DNA of 64,000 nucleotides from Alviniconcha marisindica (Eukaryota > Mollusca > Gastropoda > Provannidae). Positions within the stretch are counted from its first letter, which is position 1; each line of letters begins with the position of its first letter. This document shows positions 49,101 to 54,485 of this stretch, in pieces. The DNA lies in assembly GCA_018857735.1 (NCBI GenBank), contig JABMCL010001849.1, positions 93,501-157,500 on the forward strand. Reading direction: 5' to 3'. The translations under genes were made by a program, and so were the position numbers. The notes under the pieces were generated by a model. The model did no database searches. It saw only the letters and a program-made list of their open reading frames with translations, and had not been told where the DNA came from.

Positions 49101-50855
49101 AATTTGTCCCTAATATGTCAACCGACATCCGAGGACATGAAGCTCTACTTCCCCTCCACCACGCCATTTCAGAGCTCAGGAGCTGTGTGAGTTGAGGTGG
49201 CCATCCTGAGCTCCCGGTCCCTGATAGTCCTTTTCTTCTCGGTGGATGGAAAGCAAGACTGAAGGAACAGTCACCTCTTAAAAGGGAACTGAACTGAAGA
49301 AGCAACAAGGGCCTTGTTGGAGGGAAAAAAATCTATGTTTGAAAGTTGCAAAAACCTTGACTACAAATGCTGCTGTTTTGTGCTCAGCATGCTGCATCAA
49401 TGGCGTCATCAACAAGGCCGGCACATGTGGCAAAAGTATCAGATATGTCAAAAGAGAACCTTTTTCTGCTGGACATTGGTAAAGAGCCAGTCAACACTGC
49501 AGCACAGTGAGAAGCAGAAATGTTACTTTTTTTTAGTAAATCTTGATAGAACCATGCAGCGAAACATGCAGATGAAAATATTTGTACAGTTTCTGTGTTT
49601 TGGGGACAACTTGTGTCTTCAGTTCAGTTCCCCTATAAAGTCTTGTAAGGGGGTTGAAAGGTCAGAGCAAGGATCATGACGCTGCATTGGGAATGGGTGA
49701 GTCCACAGCTGCTGAGCAGTGCTCCTTGACCGTACCGACACCCAGCACTGCTGATAGCAATGCTCCCTGACCGTACCGGCACCCAGCACTGCTGACAGCA
49801 ATGCTCCCTAACTGTACCGACACCCATCACAGCTGTTGAGCAGTGCTCCCTGACCGTACCGACACCCAGCACTGCTGACAGCAATGCTCCCTGACTATAT
49901 TGACACCCGTCACTGCTTTCTTGTCCAGGATGAATGCTGACGCTTTTTTGGCCAGACTTCATCACCACCCAGGGTACAAACCGCTGAAGAAGTTCTTGAG
50001 AGCCAGGAGACGGTCTCTGCAGAGGAGAATGGTATGTATAGTTGTGTGCTGCTGCTGTTGTTTTGTTCTTGTTGCTGCTGTATTGTTGTTTTTGTCAGTT
50101 CTCTTTTGAGGATGGAAGAAGTAAGCTGGTGCTTTATGCCCGAGGATGGAAGAAGATTAAATATGTTTCTAATGCACTGAAACCCTCTGTGGTATTTGCA
50201 TGAGGCTCAAAGCGCACTACATCTTGAATTGAAAATGACGGCAATATGAACCCCCAAAAACTGGGGGGGGGGGGGGGTGAAACAGTGGTGACACCTTAAA
50301 GAATGACAGGACCTAATTTGCATCACATTGATCTCTTCCTTTGTCATATTAGCATTTCTCTCAGCCATTATGTGTTTGGATCTCATATATGACATTAGCT
50401 TTGCTTACGATCTCTCTTTTTTCTGATATGCACAAGAATTTTAAAGTGGAATATTTTTATAGGAGAATTGAGCAGGGTTGGGGGGGGGGGGGGGGGAGGG
50501 GGGTAGAACTGCCATCCAGACATCAGTATCACTGGTGGAGGAGGGGGCCTGGGGGGGTTGGGGGGGGGGTCAGTATGGATAAATAAAGAACTGCCAGTTC
50601 AGACATCAGTATCACTCAATTTGGTGACAGTTTGATATCTTCTCTTCTGTCTCTTGAAAACCCTCACGTCTTTGTCTCAGTGTACATTAAGGTGAGGTGG
50701 TATGTTGCTTCCTTTAACCAATGGTGGGATGATTTCTGTTATTGTGCGTAACGTTTCTTTCTTTTTGTCTTGCTCAGGGACAGGAGGAAGTTGCGATGCT
50801 GAGGGCAGCCCTCCATGCAGGACTGGACCGGCACTCCAACATGGTGCTGTTCTAG
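14816..50855 (+). CDS. TERT: Telomerase reverse transcriptase gene, 31 coding exons
   Basis: Catalytic subunit of telomerase, copying the telomerase RNA template onto chromosome ends. Exons: 14816-14860, 16296-16414, 17315-17435, 17814-17870, 18550-18662, 19824-19912, 20667-21531, 22165-22235, 23237-24860, 26970-27090, 29000-29087, 29793-29863, 30672-30782, 31256-31352, 32525-32562, 33395-33523, 34268-34324, 34762-34865, 37325-37418, 39062-39241, 39950-40024, 40772-40979, 41303-41404, 42260-42340, 43104-43173, 44580-44622, 45671-45800, 46958-47022, 47709-47749, 49929-50031, 50778-50855. Every junction is GT-AG, phases agree throughout, and the total is 5190 nt (1729 aa). Domains: TEN about 16-190; linkers about 182-1034; RNA-binding domain with CP and T motifs about 1062-1200; RT motifs 1 to E about 1211-1553; C-terminal extension to 1729. 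Catalytic Asp are D1315 (motif A) and D1471/D1472 (motif C). The human protein is 1132 aa from 16 exons. Least certain are exon 1 and the exon 9/10 junction. Confidence 0.93.
15040..15290 (+). other. Possible decayed LINE/SINE segment with poly-C run, TERT intron 1
   Basis: The stretch around GAACTGCCTGCCCAAGGAAG (15177-15196) resembles 13460-13565 (GGACTGGAACACACTACCCC...TCAAGGGTGGCCAAACTCAA), suggesting two copies of one dispersed retroelement tail. A poly-C tract lies at 15257-15279. Confidence 0.45.
15840..16215 (-). mobile_element. tRNA-derived SINE, decayed
   Basis: On the minus strand 16212-16146 reads like a tRNA head: an A-box region ACCGTAGTGATTAG and a B-box-like AGTTTGAATCCC. The body continues to about 15840. 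It ends about 80 bp before TERT exon 2. Confidence 0.6.
16296..16414 (+). CDS. TERT: TERT exon 2 (TEN domain start)
   Basis: [20 protein letters not shown] then [19 protein letters not shown]. The pattern ILQTLYGRV...WIRRI matches the first helix of the TERT N-terminal domain. Acceptor TTTTTCAG, donor G|GTAGGG. Confidence 0.82.
17084..17107 (+). repeat. Poly-C tract
   Basis: Uninterrupted C run of about 18 in TERT intron 2. Confidence 0.95.
17315..17435 (+). CDS. TERT: TERT exon 3 (TEN domain)
   Basis: [40 protein letters not shown]. The QVS block and the LL..TLV block match human FRKLVQQTLV and FRQVSCLKELVARVL. Confidence 0.88.
17814..17870 (+). CDS. TERT: TERT exon 4 (TEN domain, NVLSFGF)
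   Basis: 19 codons [26 protein letters not shown] corresponds to the TERT signature NVLAFGF. Confidence 0.93.
17871..18549. other. TERT intron 4, nothing recognised
   Basis: AT-rich intron with a short TA microsatellite at about 17900-17915. I see no repeat family or extra exon. Confidence 0.5.
18550..18662 (+). CDS. TERT: TERT exon 5 (TEN domain)
   Basis: Ends [20 protein letters not shown], matching human [22 protein letters not shown]. A partial copy of its last 55 nt, with donor, lies about 120 bp downstream. Confidence 0.88.
18782..18842 (+). pseudogene. Duplicated partial copy of TERT exon 5
   Basis: AACAGCAGTGTCGACAGACT...GCTGACCAG|GTGAGG repeats the last 55 nt of exon 5 with a few substitutions and keeps the donor. 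It has no visible strong acceptor of its own. Confidence 0.85.
18843..19682. repeat. Variable minisatellite next to the exon 5 copy
   Basis: Roughly 30 units of 17-45 bp, core TTTTCACTGACCAAGGACCA. The CTGACCAAGGA part resembles the exon 5 donor CTGACCAGGTGAGGACTAAGG, so the junction is the likely seed. Confidence 0.85.
19824..19912 (+). CDS. TERT: TERT exon 6 (TEN domain)
   Basis: [20 protein letters not shown] then KPAVYLQVT. Matches human [27 protein letters not shown]. Confidence 0.93.
19976..20213. repeat. 29 bp minisatellite
   Basis: About 8 copies, core ACAGGGTGGGGCACCTCCTT, in TERT intron 6, very homogeneous. Confidence 0.96.
20667..21531 (+). CDS. TERT: TERT exon 7 (end of TEN domain and basic linker)
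   Basis: Begins [16 protein letters not shown] (human GPPLYQL) and continues as about 270 residues of low-complexity linker. Clustered basic stretches such as [20 protein letters not shown] and [20 protein letters not shown] are strong candidate nuclear localisation signals. No other domain is recognised. Donor CA|GTAAGT. Confidence 0.88.
21570..21745. repeat. CT microsatellite
   Basis: Long CT run with GTCTGT interruptions, just after exon 7. Confidence 0.97.
22165..22235 (+). CDS. TERT: TERT exon 8
   Basis: [20 protein letters not shown] then PKN. It resembles the block that precedes the RNA-binding domain in other TERTs (LFYS....LPKS). Phase 2 in, phase 1 out. Confidence 0.82.
22390..22432 (+). 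repeat. Single copy of dispersed TTAC element
   Basis: GGTTGACTGGACATAAAACA then CCAACTTACTTACTTAC. Same family as 38.3 kb and 55.0 kb. Confidence 0.8.
23237..24860 (+). CDS. TERT: TERT exon 9 (540-residue Ser-rich insertion)
   Basis: Starts [20 protein letters not shown], which fits the human LTGARRLVETIF block, and ends [22 protein letters not shown], which fits [22 protein letters not shown]. In human the two blocks are about 14 residues apart; here about 490 residues of Ser/Thr/Gln/Glu-rich sequence separate them. The insert is open throughout, has codon-like composition and contains two copies of a short motif (PMQIMLADS and PMDILLVDS). The donor at 24861 is CAG|GTCAGT. Confidence 0.85.
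24861..26969. other. TERT intron 9, with two diverged LGFADS segments
   Basis: 25255-25330 and 25863-25955 are related (CTTTGCTGAYTC...CTGGGCCA / CCAGGCCACT), both starting as if to encode LGFADS. A minus-strand TTAC element copy lies at 26137-26200. GT/GA microsatellites run 26515-26690 and a poly-G at 26770-26793. No TERT CPY-type exon was found here. Confidence 0.5.
26970..27090 (+). CDS. TERT: TERT exon 10
   Basis: [40 protein letters not shown]. The end [15 protein letters not shown] matches human VQLLRQHSSPWQVYGF. I chose the GCTGCAG|T acceptor because it is the one matching exon 9 phase. An extra small exon between 24861 and 26969 cannot be excluded. Confidence 0.75.
27105..27300. repeat. 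39 bp CT-rich tandem repeat
   Basis: Five copies, core TTCTGTCTTTCTGTGGTTTC, starting 15 bp after the exon 10 donor. Confidence 0.93.
27600..28999. repeat. 42 bp minisatellite spanning TERT exon 11 acceptor
   Basis: About 32 copies, core AGACCAGTCACTGGGTGTTT. The last units contain TTTCTGTGGCAGGTGTTTGT, and the genuine acceptor reads TTTCTGTGACAG|GTGTTTGG, so the array includes the acceptor and first exon bases. Units at 28690-28960 form a 60-bp higher-order variant. Confidence 0.93.
29000..29087 (+). CDS. TERT: TERT exon 11 (CP motif)
   Basis: [20 protein letters not shown] then SANMALFLK. This is the CP motif region of the telomerase RNA-binding domain (human VYGFVRACLRRLVPPGLWG). The acceptor TTTCTGTGACAG is itself part of the upstream 42-bp array. 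Confidence 0.95.
29225..29490 (+). mobile_element. LINE 3' UTR fragment
   Basis: Contains GTAGCTTAGCAAGGACTAGT and TTGTTAGGTTTTGACTAAAC, the reverse complement of sequence at 61370-61425 and 61745-61785. It ends near ATAAAGTTTTTCAAGTTTGA. Confidence 0.75.
29637..29745. repeat. CA microsatellite plus C-rich tract
   Basis: CA run to 29694, then CCTCC/poly-C, then ACACACTC. Confidence 0.95.
29793..29863 (+). CDS. TERT: TERT exon 12 (RNA-binding domain)
   Basis: [20 protein letters not shown] then GIK, matching human [22 protein letters not shown]. Confidence 0.92.
30085..30240. repeat. 39 bp tandem repeat, four copies
   Basis: Core TGTGTGCAAAAGACCTGAAG, TERT intron 12. Confidence 0.94.
30672..30782 (+). 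CDS. TERT: TERT exon 13 (T motif, first part)
   Basis: 37 codons [37 protein letters not shown]. Matches human VRGCAWLRRSPG...ILAKFLHWLMSVYVVELL. Confidence 0.95.
31256..31352 (+). CDS. TERT: TERT exon 14 (T motif core)
   Basis: [20 protein letters not shown] then [18 protein letters not shown] and YYRKQTW are the T-motif signature that is specific to telomerases. Confidence 0.97.
31345..31950. repeat. 85-100 bp repeat starting at TERT exon 14 donor
   Basis: About seven units with core GGTAGTACATGTACACTAAT. The genuine donor GCACG|GTAGTACATGTACAC begins the first unit; later copies have CTCTGCAAGGTAGTACATG in the same place. Confidence 0.9.
32045..32276. repeat. CA microsatellite cluster
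   Basis: Two long CA tracts separated by GTACATG; intron 14. Confidence 0.97.
32525..32562 (+). CDS. TERT: TERT exon 15 (38 nt)
   Basis: [12 protein letters not shown], matching human IRQHLKRVQLRELSE. Very short; supported by phase (2 nt completes exon 14, then 12 codons) and a TTTCCAG acceptor. Confidence 0.88.
32788..32868. repeat. Pure CT microsatellite, about 39 units
   Basis: Uninterrupted CT run in TERT intron 15. Confidence 0.98.
33050..33345. repeat. 46 bp tandem repeat ending near TERT exon 16
   Basis: Six to seven diverged units, core ACCAGGTAACTAACCATGTG. Each carries a donor-like CCAG|GTAACT, but no neighbouring exon end matches it. Confidence 0.88.
33395..33523 (+). CDS. TERT: TERT exon 16 (RT motifs 1 and 2)
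   Basis: 43 codons with [16 protein letters not shown], the finger-domain motifs 1 and 2 (human LRFIPKPDGLRPIVNM). Donor CAG|GTAATA; an internal AGCA|GTAAGC could act as an alternative donor. Confidence 0.96.
33580..34267. other. TERT intron 16, nothing firmly identified
   Basis: Possible decayed SINE-like text at 33600-33900; no tRNA-like head is seen. Confidence 0.3.
34268..34324 (+). CDS. TERT: TERT exon 17
   Basis: 19 codons [19 protein letters not shown], equivalent to human RLTSRVKALFSVLNYER. Confidence 0.9.
34762..34865 (+). CDS. TERT: TERT exon 18
   Basis: [20 protein letters not shown] then [25 protein letters not shown] matches human GASVLGLDDIH. Its last 40 nt plus donor are the seed of the array at 34866-36285. 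Confidence 0.94.
34826..36285. repeat. ~49 bp minisatellite spanning TERT exon 18 donor
   Basis: About 20 units: CACAGTTCAAGGCAGACAGA...CAGGACCATAG|GTATGTCAGA. Forty bases come from exon 18 and the rest is donor plus intron start. Variants lack ACAG. It is interrupted by the SINE at 35016-35493. Confidence 0.97.
35016..35493 (-). mobile_element. tRNA-Lys-derived SINE inside the exon 18 array
   Basis: Minus strand begins near 35485 with GGGATAGCTCAGTGGTTAGA (A box) and has GGGTTCGAATCCCTGC (B box) and a Lys-type anticodon arm (GACTCTTGATT). The tail near 35016-35045 has AGCGCTATATAAGCGATCG. Flanked by GGTAT at 35011-35015 and 35494-35498, a likely 5-bp target duplication. Confidence 0.88.
36640..36850. 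repeat. 67 bp tandem repeat, three copies
   Basis: Core AACTATTTTCAAACAAACTA in TERT intron 18. Confidence 0.92.
36906..36937 (+). repeat. Poly-C tract
   Basis: About 29 C in a row, just before the motif A array. Confidence 0.97.
36975..37330 (+). repeat. 57 bp minisatellite carrying the TERT motif A acceptor and exon start
   Basis: Six copies of TTGTGCAG|GTGCCTGTACTT then TGTGAAGACTGACATCAGCA, identical or nearly identical to the acceptor and first 37 nt of exon 19, then TGTACATTCAGGTGA. Unit starts about 36983, 37040, 37097, 37154, 37211, 37268; the seventh continues into the real exon. Confidence 0.98.
37325..37418 (+). CDS. TERT: TERT exon 19 (RT motif A)
   Basis: [20 protein letters not shown] then [12 protein letters not shown]1315 in [11 protein letters not shown] is the motif A catalytic Asp that binds metal. 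The first 37 nt of the exon, with the acceptor, are repeated six times upstream. Confidence 0.97.
37716..38240. repeat. 36 bp minisatellite
   Basis: About 14 copies, core ATTGCCTATGACCARTTTCA, TERT intron 19. Open in one frame as a 12-residue repeat, but between two well-supported exons of a gene in which it has no place. Confidence 0.96.
38285..38985 (+). repeat. Tandem array of the dispersed TTAC element (~60 bp unit)
   Basis: About 11 units of CACCCTGATATAACCATACT then GGTTGACTGGGCGTAAAACA, CCAAGTTACTTACTTA. The same sequence occurs singly at 12.4, 22.4 and 26.1 kb. Confidence 0.94.
39062..39241 (+). CDS. TERT: TERT exon 20 (insertion in fingers domain)
   Basis: 60 codons between motifs A and B', including [20 protein letters not shown] and FSDILLVDQ, corresponding to human QNTYCVRRYAVV... 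and RDAVVIEQ. Donor CAG|GTAGGG. Confidence 0.95.
39210..39440 (+). repeat. 58 bp repeat spanning TERT exon 20 donor
   Basis: Four copies of TTCAGCGACATCCTGTTGGT then GGATCAG|GTAGGGAAGCGG. The first is the real exon 20 end. Confidence 0.96.
39435..39645 (+). repeat. 21 bp TCATCAGGGTGGTCT repeat, copy 1
   Basis: About 10 units; ends at CATCAGGGGTTCCACTGTACCA. Same family as 46340-46880. Confidence 0.92.
39950..40024 (+). CDS. TERT: TERT exon 21
   Basis: 25 codons [20 protein letters not shown] then KNIIK, matching human [24 protein letters not shown]. It precedes motif B'. Confidence 0.92.
40045..40210. repeat. Poly-C and CA microsatellite
   Basis: C tract at 40043-40055, CA tracts with ATATCA interruptions. 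Confidence 0.95.
40425..40800 (+). repeat. ~62 bp repeat spanning TERT exon 22 acceptor
   Basis: Five to six units of ACCAGACTGGTCAGAGACAC, CACCTGTCCTGTATTCTATC, matching the real acceptor/exon start CATACCAG|CTGGGCCAGAGA then CACTACCTGCAGTGTACAGG. Confidence 0.93.
40772..40979 (+). CDS. TERT: TERT exon 22 (RT motifs B' and C)
   Basis: Contains motif B' [12 protein letters not shown] and motif [15 protein letters not shown] with catalytic D1471/D1472, then the start of motif D (human GIPQGSILSTLL and LLLRLVDDFLLVTP). The usual Pro of the B' PQG triplet is Ser here. Confidence 0.98.
41038..41068 (+). repeat. Poly-G tract
   Basis: GGGG then ATGG then about 22 G, 60 bp after the exon 22 donor. 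Confidence 0.95.
41303..41404 (+). CDS. TERT: TERT exon 23 (motif D)
   Basis: [20 protein letters not shown] then [24 protein letters not shown] corresponds to motif D (human VNLRKTVVNFP). Confidence 0.95.
41425..41695. repeat. Dispersed element with internal duplication
   Basis: CAACAAAGACCTRAGTCACC occurs twice (41511 and 41599). GCTCGTGCACAACCAGCACA (41450) and CAAGGTACATATACTCCACC (41562) also appear near 53.0 and 53.7 kb in reverse. Confidence 0.8.
41730..42275 (+). repeat. ~46 bp repeat spanning TERT exon 24 acceptor
   Basis: About 12 units of TGGCAGATTACCTGGCTTTG then ATCTTTCAG|AGCCTTTCC. The last one is the real acceptor and exon start (AGCCTTTCCCTTGG). Confidence 0.97.
42260..42340 (+). 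CDS. TERT: TERT exon 24 (motif E)
   Basis: [20 protein letters not shown] then [16 protein letters not shown] is the motif E primer grip (human FPWCGLLLDT). Its acceptor and first 13 nt are the seed of the upstream array. Confidence 0.96.
42558..42745. repeat. Tandem repeat, ~75/45 bp units
   Basis: AATGACTTCAGAGAGTTTCT and CAGTAGCCTGCATGTTGATC recur three times in intron 24. Confidence 0.88.
43104..43173 (+). CDS. TERT: TERT exon 25 (C-terminal extension)
   Basis: [20 protein letters not shown] then LM, matching human ASLTFNRGFKAGRNMRRKL. Confidence 0.92.
43375..43550. repeat. GT microsatellite with GTGTATCAGTGCTATAG duplication
   Basis: Imperfect GT runs with two copies of the named spacer. 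Confidence 0.9.
43840..44295. repeat. 48 bp minisatellite, TERT intron 25
   Basis: About 9 copies, core GATAGCACACAGGGGTTGTA. Confidence 0.95.
44580..44622 (+). CDS. TERT: TERT exon 26 (43 nt)
   Basis: [14 protein letters not shown], matching human VLRLKCHSLFLDLQ. Confidence 0.9.
44623..45670. other. TERT intron 26, nothing recognised
   Basis: About 1 kb without tandem structure; no exon or repeat family recognised. Confidence 0.5.
45671..45800 (+). CDS. TERT: TERT exon 27
   Basis: [40 protein letters not shown] then FFS. Matches human [31 protein letters not shown]...NPTFFL. Confidence 0.94.
46125..46285. repeat. 72 bp tandem duplication
   Basis: TGTGTGTGGTACACTGTGAG to GGCATCACCSATTGCAACAC repeated twice. 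Confidence 0.9.
46335..46885 (+). repeat. 21 bp TCATCAGGGTGGTCT repeat, copy 2
   Basis: About 25 units; ends TTTCAGCAGGGGTCCACTGT, the same flank as 39.6 kb, about 70 bp before exon 28. Confidence 0.94.
46958..47022 (+). CDS. TERT: TERT exon 28
   Basis: [20 protein letters not shown] then K. It equates to human VISDTASLCYSILKAKN in position; supported by phase and splice sites. Confidence 0.82.
47125..47445. repeat. 79 bp tandem repeat, four copies
   Basis: Near-identical units, core CACAAATGGTTTTGTCATGA. Confidence 0.97.
47709..47749 (+). CDS. TERT: TERT exon 29 (41 nt)
   Basis: [13 protein letters not shown] with a split Trp codon, matching human ...LPSEAVQWLC. Small, but the phase and the Q-W pair fit exactly. 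Confidence 0.82.
47768..47980. repeat. GT then CA microsatellites (inverted)
   Basis: GT tract at 47770-47812 and CA tracts at 47840-47975 could pair as an imperfect hairpin. Confidence 0.9.
48112..48750. repeat. 95 bp minisatellite
   Basis: Five perfect or near-perfect units (48118-48590), then one degraded and one more good copy, in TERT intron 29. Core GATGAAGCCTCAAAGCATAC. The high identity suggests recent expansion. Confidence 0.97.
48915..49290 (-). mobile_element. SINE body fragments
   Basis: 48980-49140 (CGGCACTGGTCACAATTTGT, CCCTAATATGTCAACCGACA) matches the body of the SINE at 53026-53548; 49165-49260 repeats part of it in diverged form. Confidence 0.75.
49690..49920. repeat. ~53 bp repeat before TERT exon 30
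   Basis: Four to five units, core CCCTGACCGTACCGACACCC, ending about 10 bp before the exon 30 acceptor. Only a short resemblance to exon 30 (AATGCT), so not counted as junction-derived. Confidence 0.88.
49929..50031 (+). CDS. TERT: TERT exon 30
   Basis: [20 protein letters not shown] then [14 protein letters not shown]. Matches human [35 protein letters not shown]. Confidence 0.93.
50778..50855 (+). CDS. TERT: TERT terminal exon 31 with stop
   Basis: [20 protein letters not shown] then NMVLF and TAG. Equivalent to human ALEAAANPALPSDFKTIL-stop. The 34-bp array that follows would lie in the 3' UTR. I see no AATAAA close downstream. Confidence 0.88.
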   Translation, partial: GQEEVAMLRAALHAGLDRHSNMVLF

Positions 50856-50880
50856 GCACCAGGTTTGGGAAGCATGTGGC
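50856..50880 (+). other. Start of TERT 3' UTR
   Basis: The sequence after the TAG at 50853-50855. The transcript end is not defined; no AATAAA is seen in the next few hundred bases. Confidence 0.5.
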
Positions 50881-50887
50881 ACACTGG

Positions 50888-51095
50888 CTGTGGATGTGTG
50901 TCAGTTTCATATCCTGTTTGGCTGTGGATGTGTGTCAGCTTCATGTCCCGTTTGGCCGTGGATGTGTGTCAGCTTCATGTCCCGTTTGGCTGTGGATGTG
51001 TGTCAGCTTCATGTCCCGTTTGGCTGTGGATGTGTGTCAGCTTCATGTCCCGTTTGGCTGTGGATGTGTGTCAGCTTCATGTCCCGTTTGGCTGC
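50888..51095 (+). repeat. 34 bp minisatellite in TERT 3' UTR
   Basis: Six copies, core GGATGTGTGTCAGCTTCATG. Starts about 30 bp after the stop codon. Confidence 0.95.
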
Positions 51096-51361
51096 TGATG
51101 AACGTTGAACTACACCTGCTCTGGTTCCTCCTAAACTTGACATCACCCTCTTGTGGTGGTTTGTGGATTTACCTCACACAAAACAGTGTCAGCTATATAC
51201 CACGTCTATCAGAACTGAATGTGCCAAAACTAACGTGCCAAATTACTCTTCTTCAAGCTCTTCATTGGTAACCAGTTCAAGCCAGTATCACAAATGATTT
51301 CAAATTTTTCTCTTTTTTTTCCCTGGACACCCCCCTAATTTAATTCTTCTCTGTATTACCC

Positions 51362-51393
51362 CCTTCCCCCCCCCCCCCCCCCCCCCCCCCCAA
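51362..51393 (+). repeat. Poly-C tract
   Basis: About 27 C in a row. Confidence 0.96.
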
Positions 51394-51522
51394 CTAGAAC
51401 CACTAACATGAGAACAGCATAATTGTGATACACAGTAAAAGGTAAGAGGTGTTCTTGTTATTCTCGTCACACTTTACACATTCTTTGTTATAGTTCATGT
51501 AATAGTTTGGTTTGGTCCTGTT

Positions 51523-51738
51523 GGTTGCATTGTTCCAGCAGCAGTCAGTGAAATGAAATGTCGAATATTGAAATGTGAGCCTTGTTTGAGAGTGTTGCAT
51601 TGTTCCAGCAGTGGTCAGTGAAATGAAATGTTGAATATTGAAATGTGAGCCTTGTTTGAGAGTGTTGCATTGTTCCAGCAGTGGTCAGTGAAATGAAATG
51701 TTGAATATTGAAATGTGAGCCTTGTTTGAGAGTGGATG
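51523..51738. repeat. 71 bp tandem repeat, three copies
   Basis: Core TTGCATTGTTCCAGCAGTGG. Confidence 0.96.
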
Positions 51739-51924
51739 AAAGAGAGAGATACAGTACTCTGCAGGTGTTTTGTTGTTGTTGACTTTGGCTGAATGCAGTC
51801 AGTTGTATCATATTGAGCTGATCTCAGTTTTTGGTATCTGGAAATCAGTGTTCAGTTTGTGAATACTACTCACACTGCTACCACAAGTCTTTTGCTTCTG
51901 CTTATGTGGACTCACATAAACACC

Positions 51925-52160
<236 letters not shown>

Positions 52161-52769
52161 GCTGTCCTGAGGTGACCCTCTGGATGTTAAATCCAAAACC
52201 TCCACCCCACCCCACCCCCCCACCCCACCCCCACCCCTCCTTGGCACCGGACATATGAGATGTTTGTTTGGCCTGAGGTAAACCTGTGTGATTGACAGGA
52301 TGTTAGAATCCAACTCAGTAACTCCCACTCTCTTACATACATGTCCCCCATTTGTTCATTGTTTTTCCGTATCATAATGAGACATGTCACATGTCACACT
52401 CTGTTAAAATTCCTTACAGTCCACGGAACTGTTCTGTAGCCACAAGCTGGCTTTAAATTATAGACAATAAGTCCTTCAGACTGACTATTAACCATGGTGC
52501 CCCCTTGTATATATAACGCATGCAAAAAAAGATCACATACACACGTTAAAGATCCTGGAGTCCATGTCGGAGTTCGATGGAAACACCAAAATAACCCAGC
52601 ATGCACTAACAGTGTTGGAGTCTTTCATAATAAGAAGAAGGAATTAGCACATATTATCATCTGCATGCTTCGTTTGGTTGATCTGTCAAAAGGGAATCAA
52701 ATGAAAACAATTTAAAAACAAAACTCTACTGGTAAAGAATTGACTAACAAAAGAATTAGCTCTCAAAAA

Positions 52770-53015
52770 TCGTGACATGAACACAAAGGCCTGAGCCGCC
52801 AGCCCACGGTAACTCATGGTATGCCAGTAATTAGAAGGTACATAAGCTCCACCAAAGGTGTAACCTCAAAGGTACACTACAAAAGGTAAAAATAAATTTA
52901 AAATAAATTAAAAAGGAGGAGGAGAATTCCAGCCTATTTCATCATGCAGCCAATTATTGCCCATTGTAACTGCTTCTGACACAGACCCTGCAAGGTACAT
53001 ACACTCCACCAAGAG
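52770..53015. repeat. Copy of the dispersed GTACAT-CTCCACC element
   Basis: Contains GGTAACTCATGGTATGCCAG and AAGGTACATACACTCCACCA, related to 41.5 kb and, inverted, to 53.56-53.65 kb. Confidence 0.7.
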
Positions 53016-53025
53016 TTTGAGGATG

Positions 53026-53548
53026 AAAGTAAGTAAGTAAACACGTTGCTTAACGTCCACAGAAACCGCAAGGCTTATTAGGGACGGGGAGAAGGGGGGG
53101 AAGAGGGTATGGAGGTGGGGGAAGAGGGAGATTATATACCTATCGCTACACTGTCACCGCCAGAATGATTCCTGCATTAAGATGGGCAGCGATGAGAGCC
53201 ATTTTAATGTTTCAGTACAAAAGTGGTGGACAAAGTCACAAGACGGCATAGTTCAGGAGCTGTGTGAGAGTCGAGGTGGCCGTCCTGAGCTGTCCGTCCT
53301 AACGAGCCTTCTGGTTTCCGTGGACGTAAAGAATTATTGCACCGTGCTTCGGCACTGGTCACAACTTGTCCCTAATATGTCAACTGACATCTGAGGACAT
53401 TAAGCATCACTTCATCATCATCATCATCACGAGACAGTGTCCACAAACCACAACCTTTGTGAAGAGAAAGGAGAGCCGAAGCGGTATCGAACCGGGGTCC
53501 TTCCGCTTACCAGCCTAACGCCTTACCGCTAGGCCAAACCGGCTCACT
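53026..53548 (-). mobile_element. Complete tRNA-derived SINE with 10-bp target duplication
   Basis: Head on the minus strand near 53545 with A box TGGCCTAGCGGTAAGG and B box CGGTTCGATACC; tail TTTACTTACTTACTTTC at 53026-53040. TTTGAGGATG flanks it at 53016-53025 and 53549-53558. About 523 bp. It shares its body with fragments at 48.98 and 56.2 kb. Confidence 0.9.
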
Positions 53549-53669
53549 TTTGAGGATGTACCTCTGGTGGAGTGTATGTACCTTGTATTTACACGCCTGC
53601 CAGGTGAGAGTTACCGTAGGCGACTGGGGTCTTTGTTGCTGTACACGTCTTACGGATTTCGAACGCTGA

Positions 53670-54485
53670 TTAGCTCCCTTGTGTGCTGATTGTGCACGAG
53701 CGGTCCGGACCTCGTTCTCTTTCTGATTTGTTTCAACTTTTGTACAGTCGATGTACTCGTGTGTGCTGATTGTGCACGAGCGCTCCGGACCTCCTTCTCT
53801 TTCTGATTTGTTTCAACTTTTGTACAGTCGATGTACTCGTGTGTGCTGATTGTGCACGAGCGGTCCGGGCCTCGTTCTCTTTCTGATTTGTTTCAACTTT
53901 TGTACAGTCGATGTACTCGTGTGTGCTGATTGTGCACGAGCTCTCCGGAACTCGTTCTCTTTCTGATTTGTTTCAACTTTTGTACAGTCCATGTACTCGT
54001 GTGTGCTGATTGTGCACGAGCGGTCCGGGCCTCGTTCTCTTTCTGATTTGTTTCAACTTTTGTACAGTCCATGTACTCGTGTGTGCTGATTGTGCACGAG
54101 CGGTCCGGACCTCCTTCTCTTTCTGATTTGTTTCAACTTTTGTACAGTCGATGTACTCGTGTGTGCTGATTGTGCACGAGCGGTCCGGGCCTCGTTCTCT
54201 TTCTGATTTGTTTCAACTTTTGTACAGTCCATGTACTCGTGTGTGCTGATTGTGCACGAGCGCTCCGGACCTCGTTCTCTTTCTGATTTGTTTCAACTTT
54301 TGTACAGTCCATGTACTCGTGTGTGCTGATTGTGCACGAGCGCTCCGGACCTCCTTCTCTTTCTGATTTGTTTCAACTTTTGTACAGTCCATGTACTCGT
54401 GTGTGCTGATTGTGCACGAGCGGTCCGGACCTCGTTCTCTTTCTGATTTGTTTCAACTTTTGTACAGTCGATGTACTCGTGTGTG
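53670..54485. repeat. 80 bp satellite, ten copies
   Basis: Units exactly 80 bp apart; core GTGTGCTGATTGTGCACGAG. Copies differ at a few recurrent positions (CGGTCC/CGCTCC/CTCTCC; GTCGATG/GTCCATG). The first unit continues from the dispersed element just upstream. Confidence 0.97.

Noticed and set aside
49690..49920. Array before TERT exon 30 as another junction-derived minisatellite
   Set aside because: Apart from a few bases the unit does not resemble the acceptor or exon start, so I did not count it.
53460..53545. tRNA gene on the minus strand
   Set aside because: Same reason: a tRNA-like head of a SINE with 10-bp target duplication and TTAC tail.
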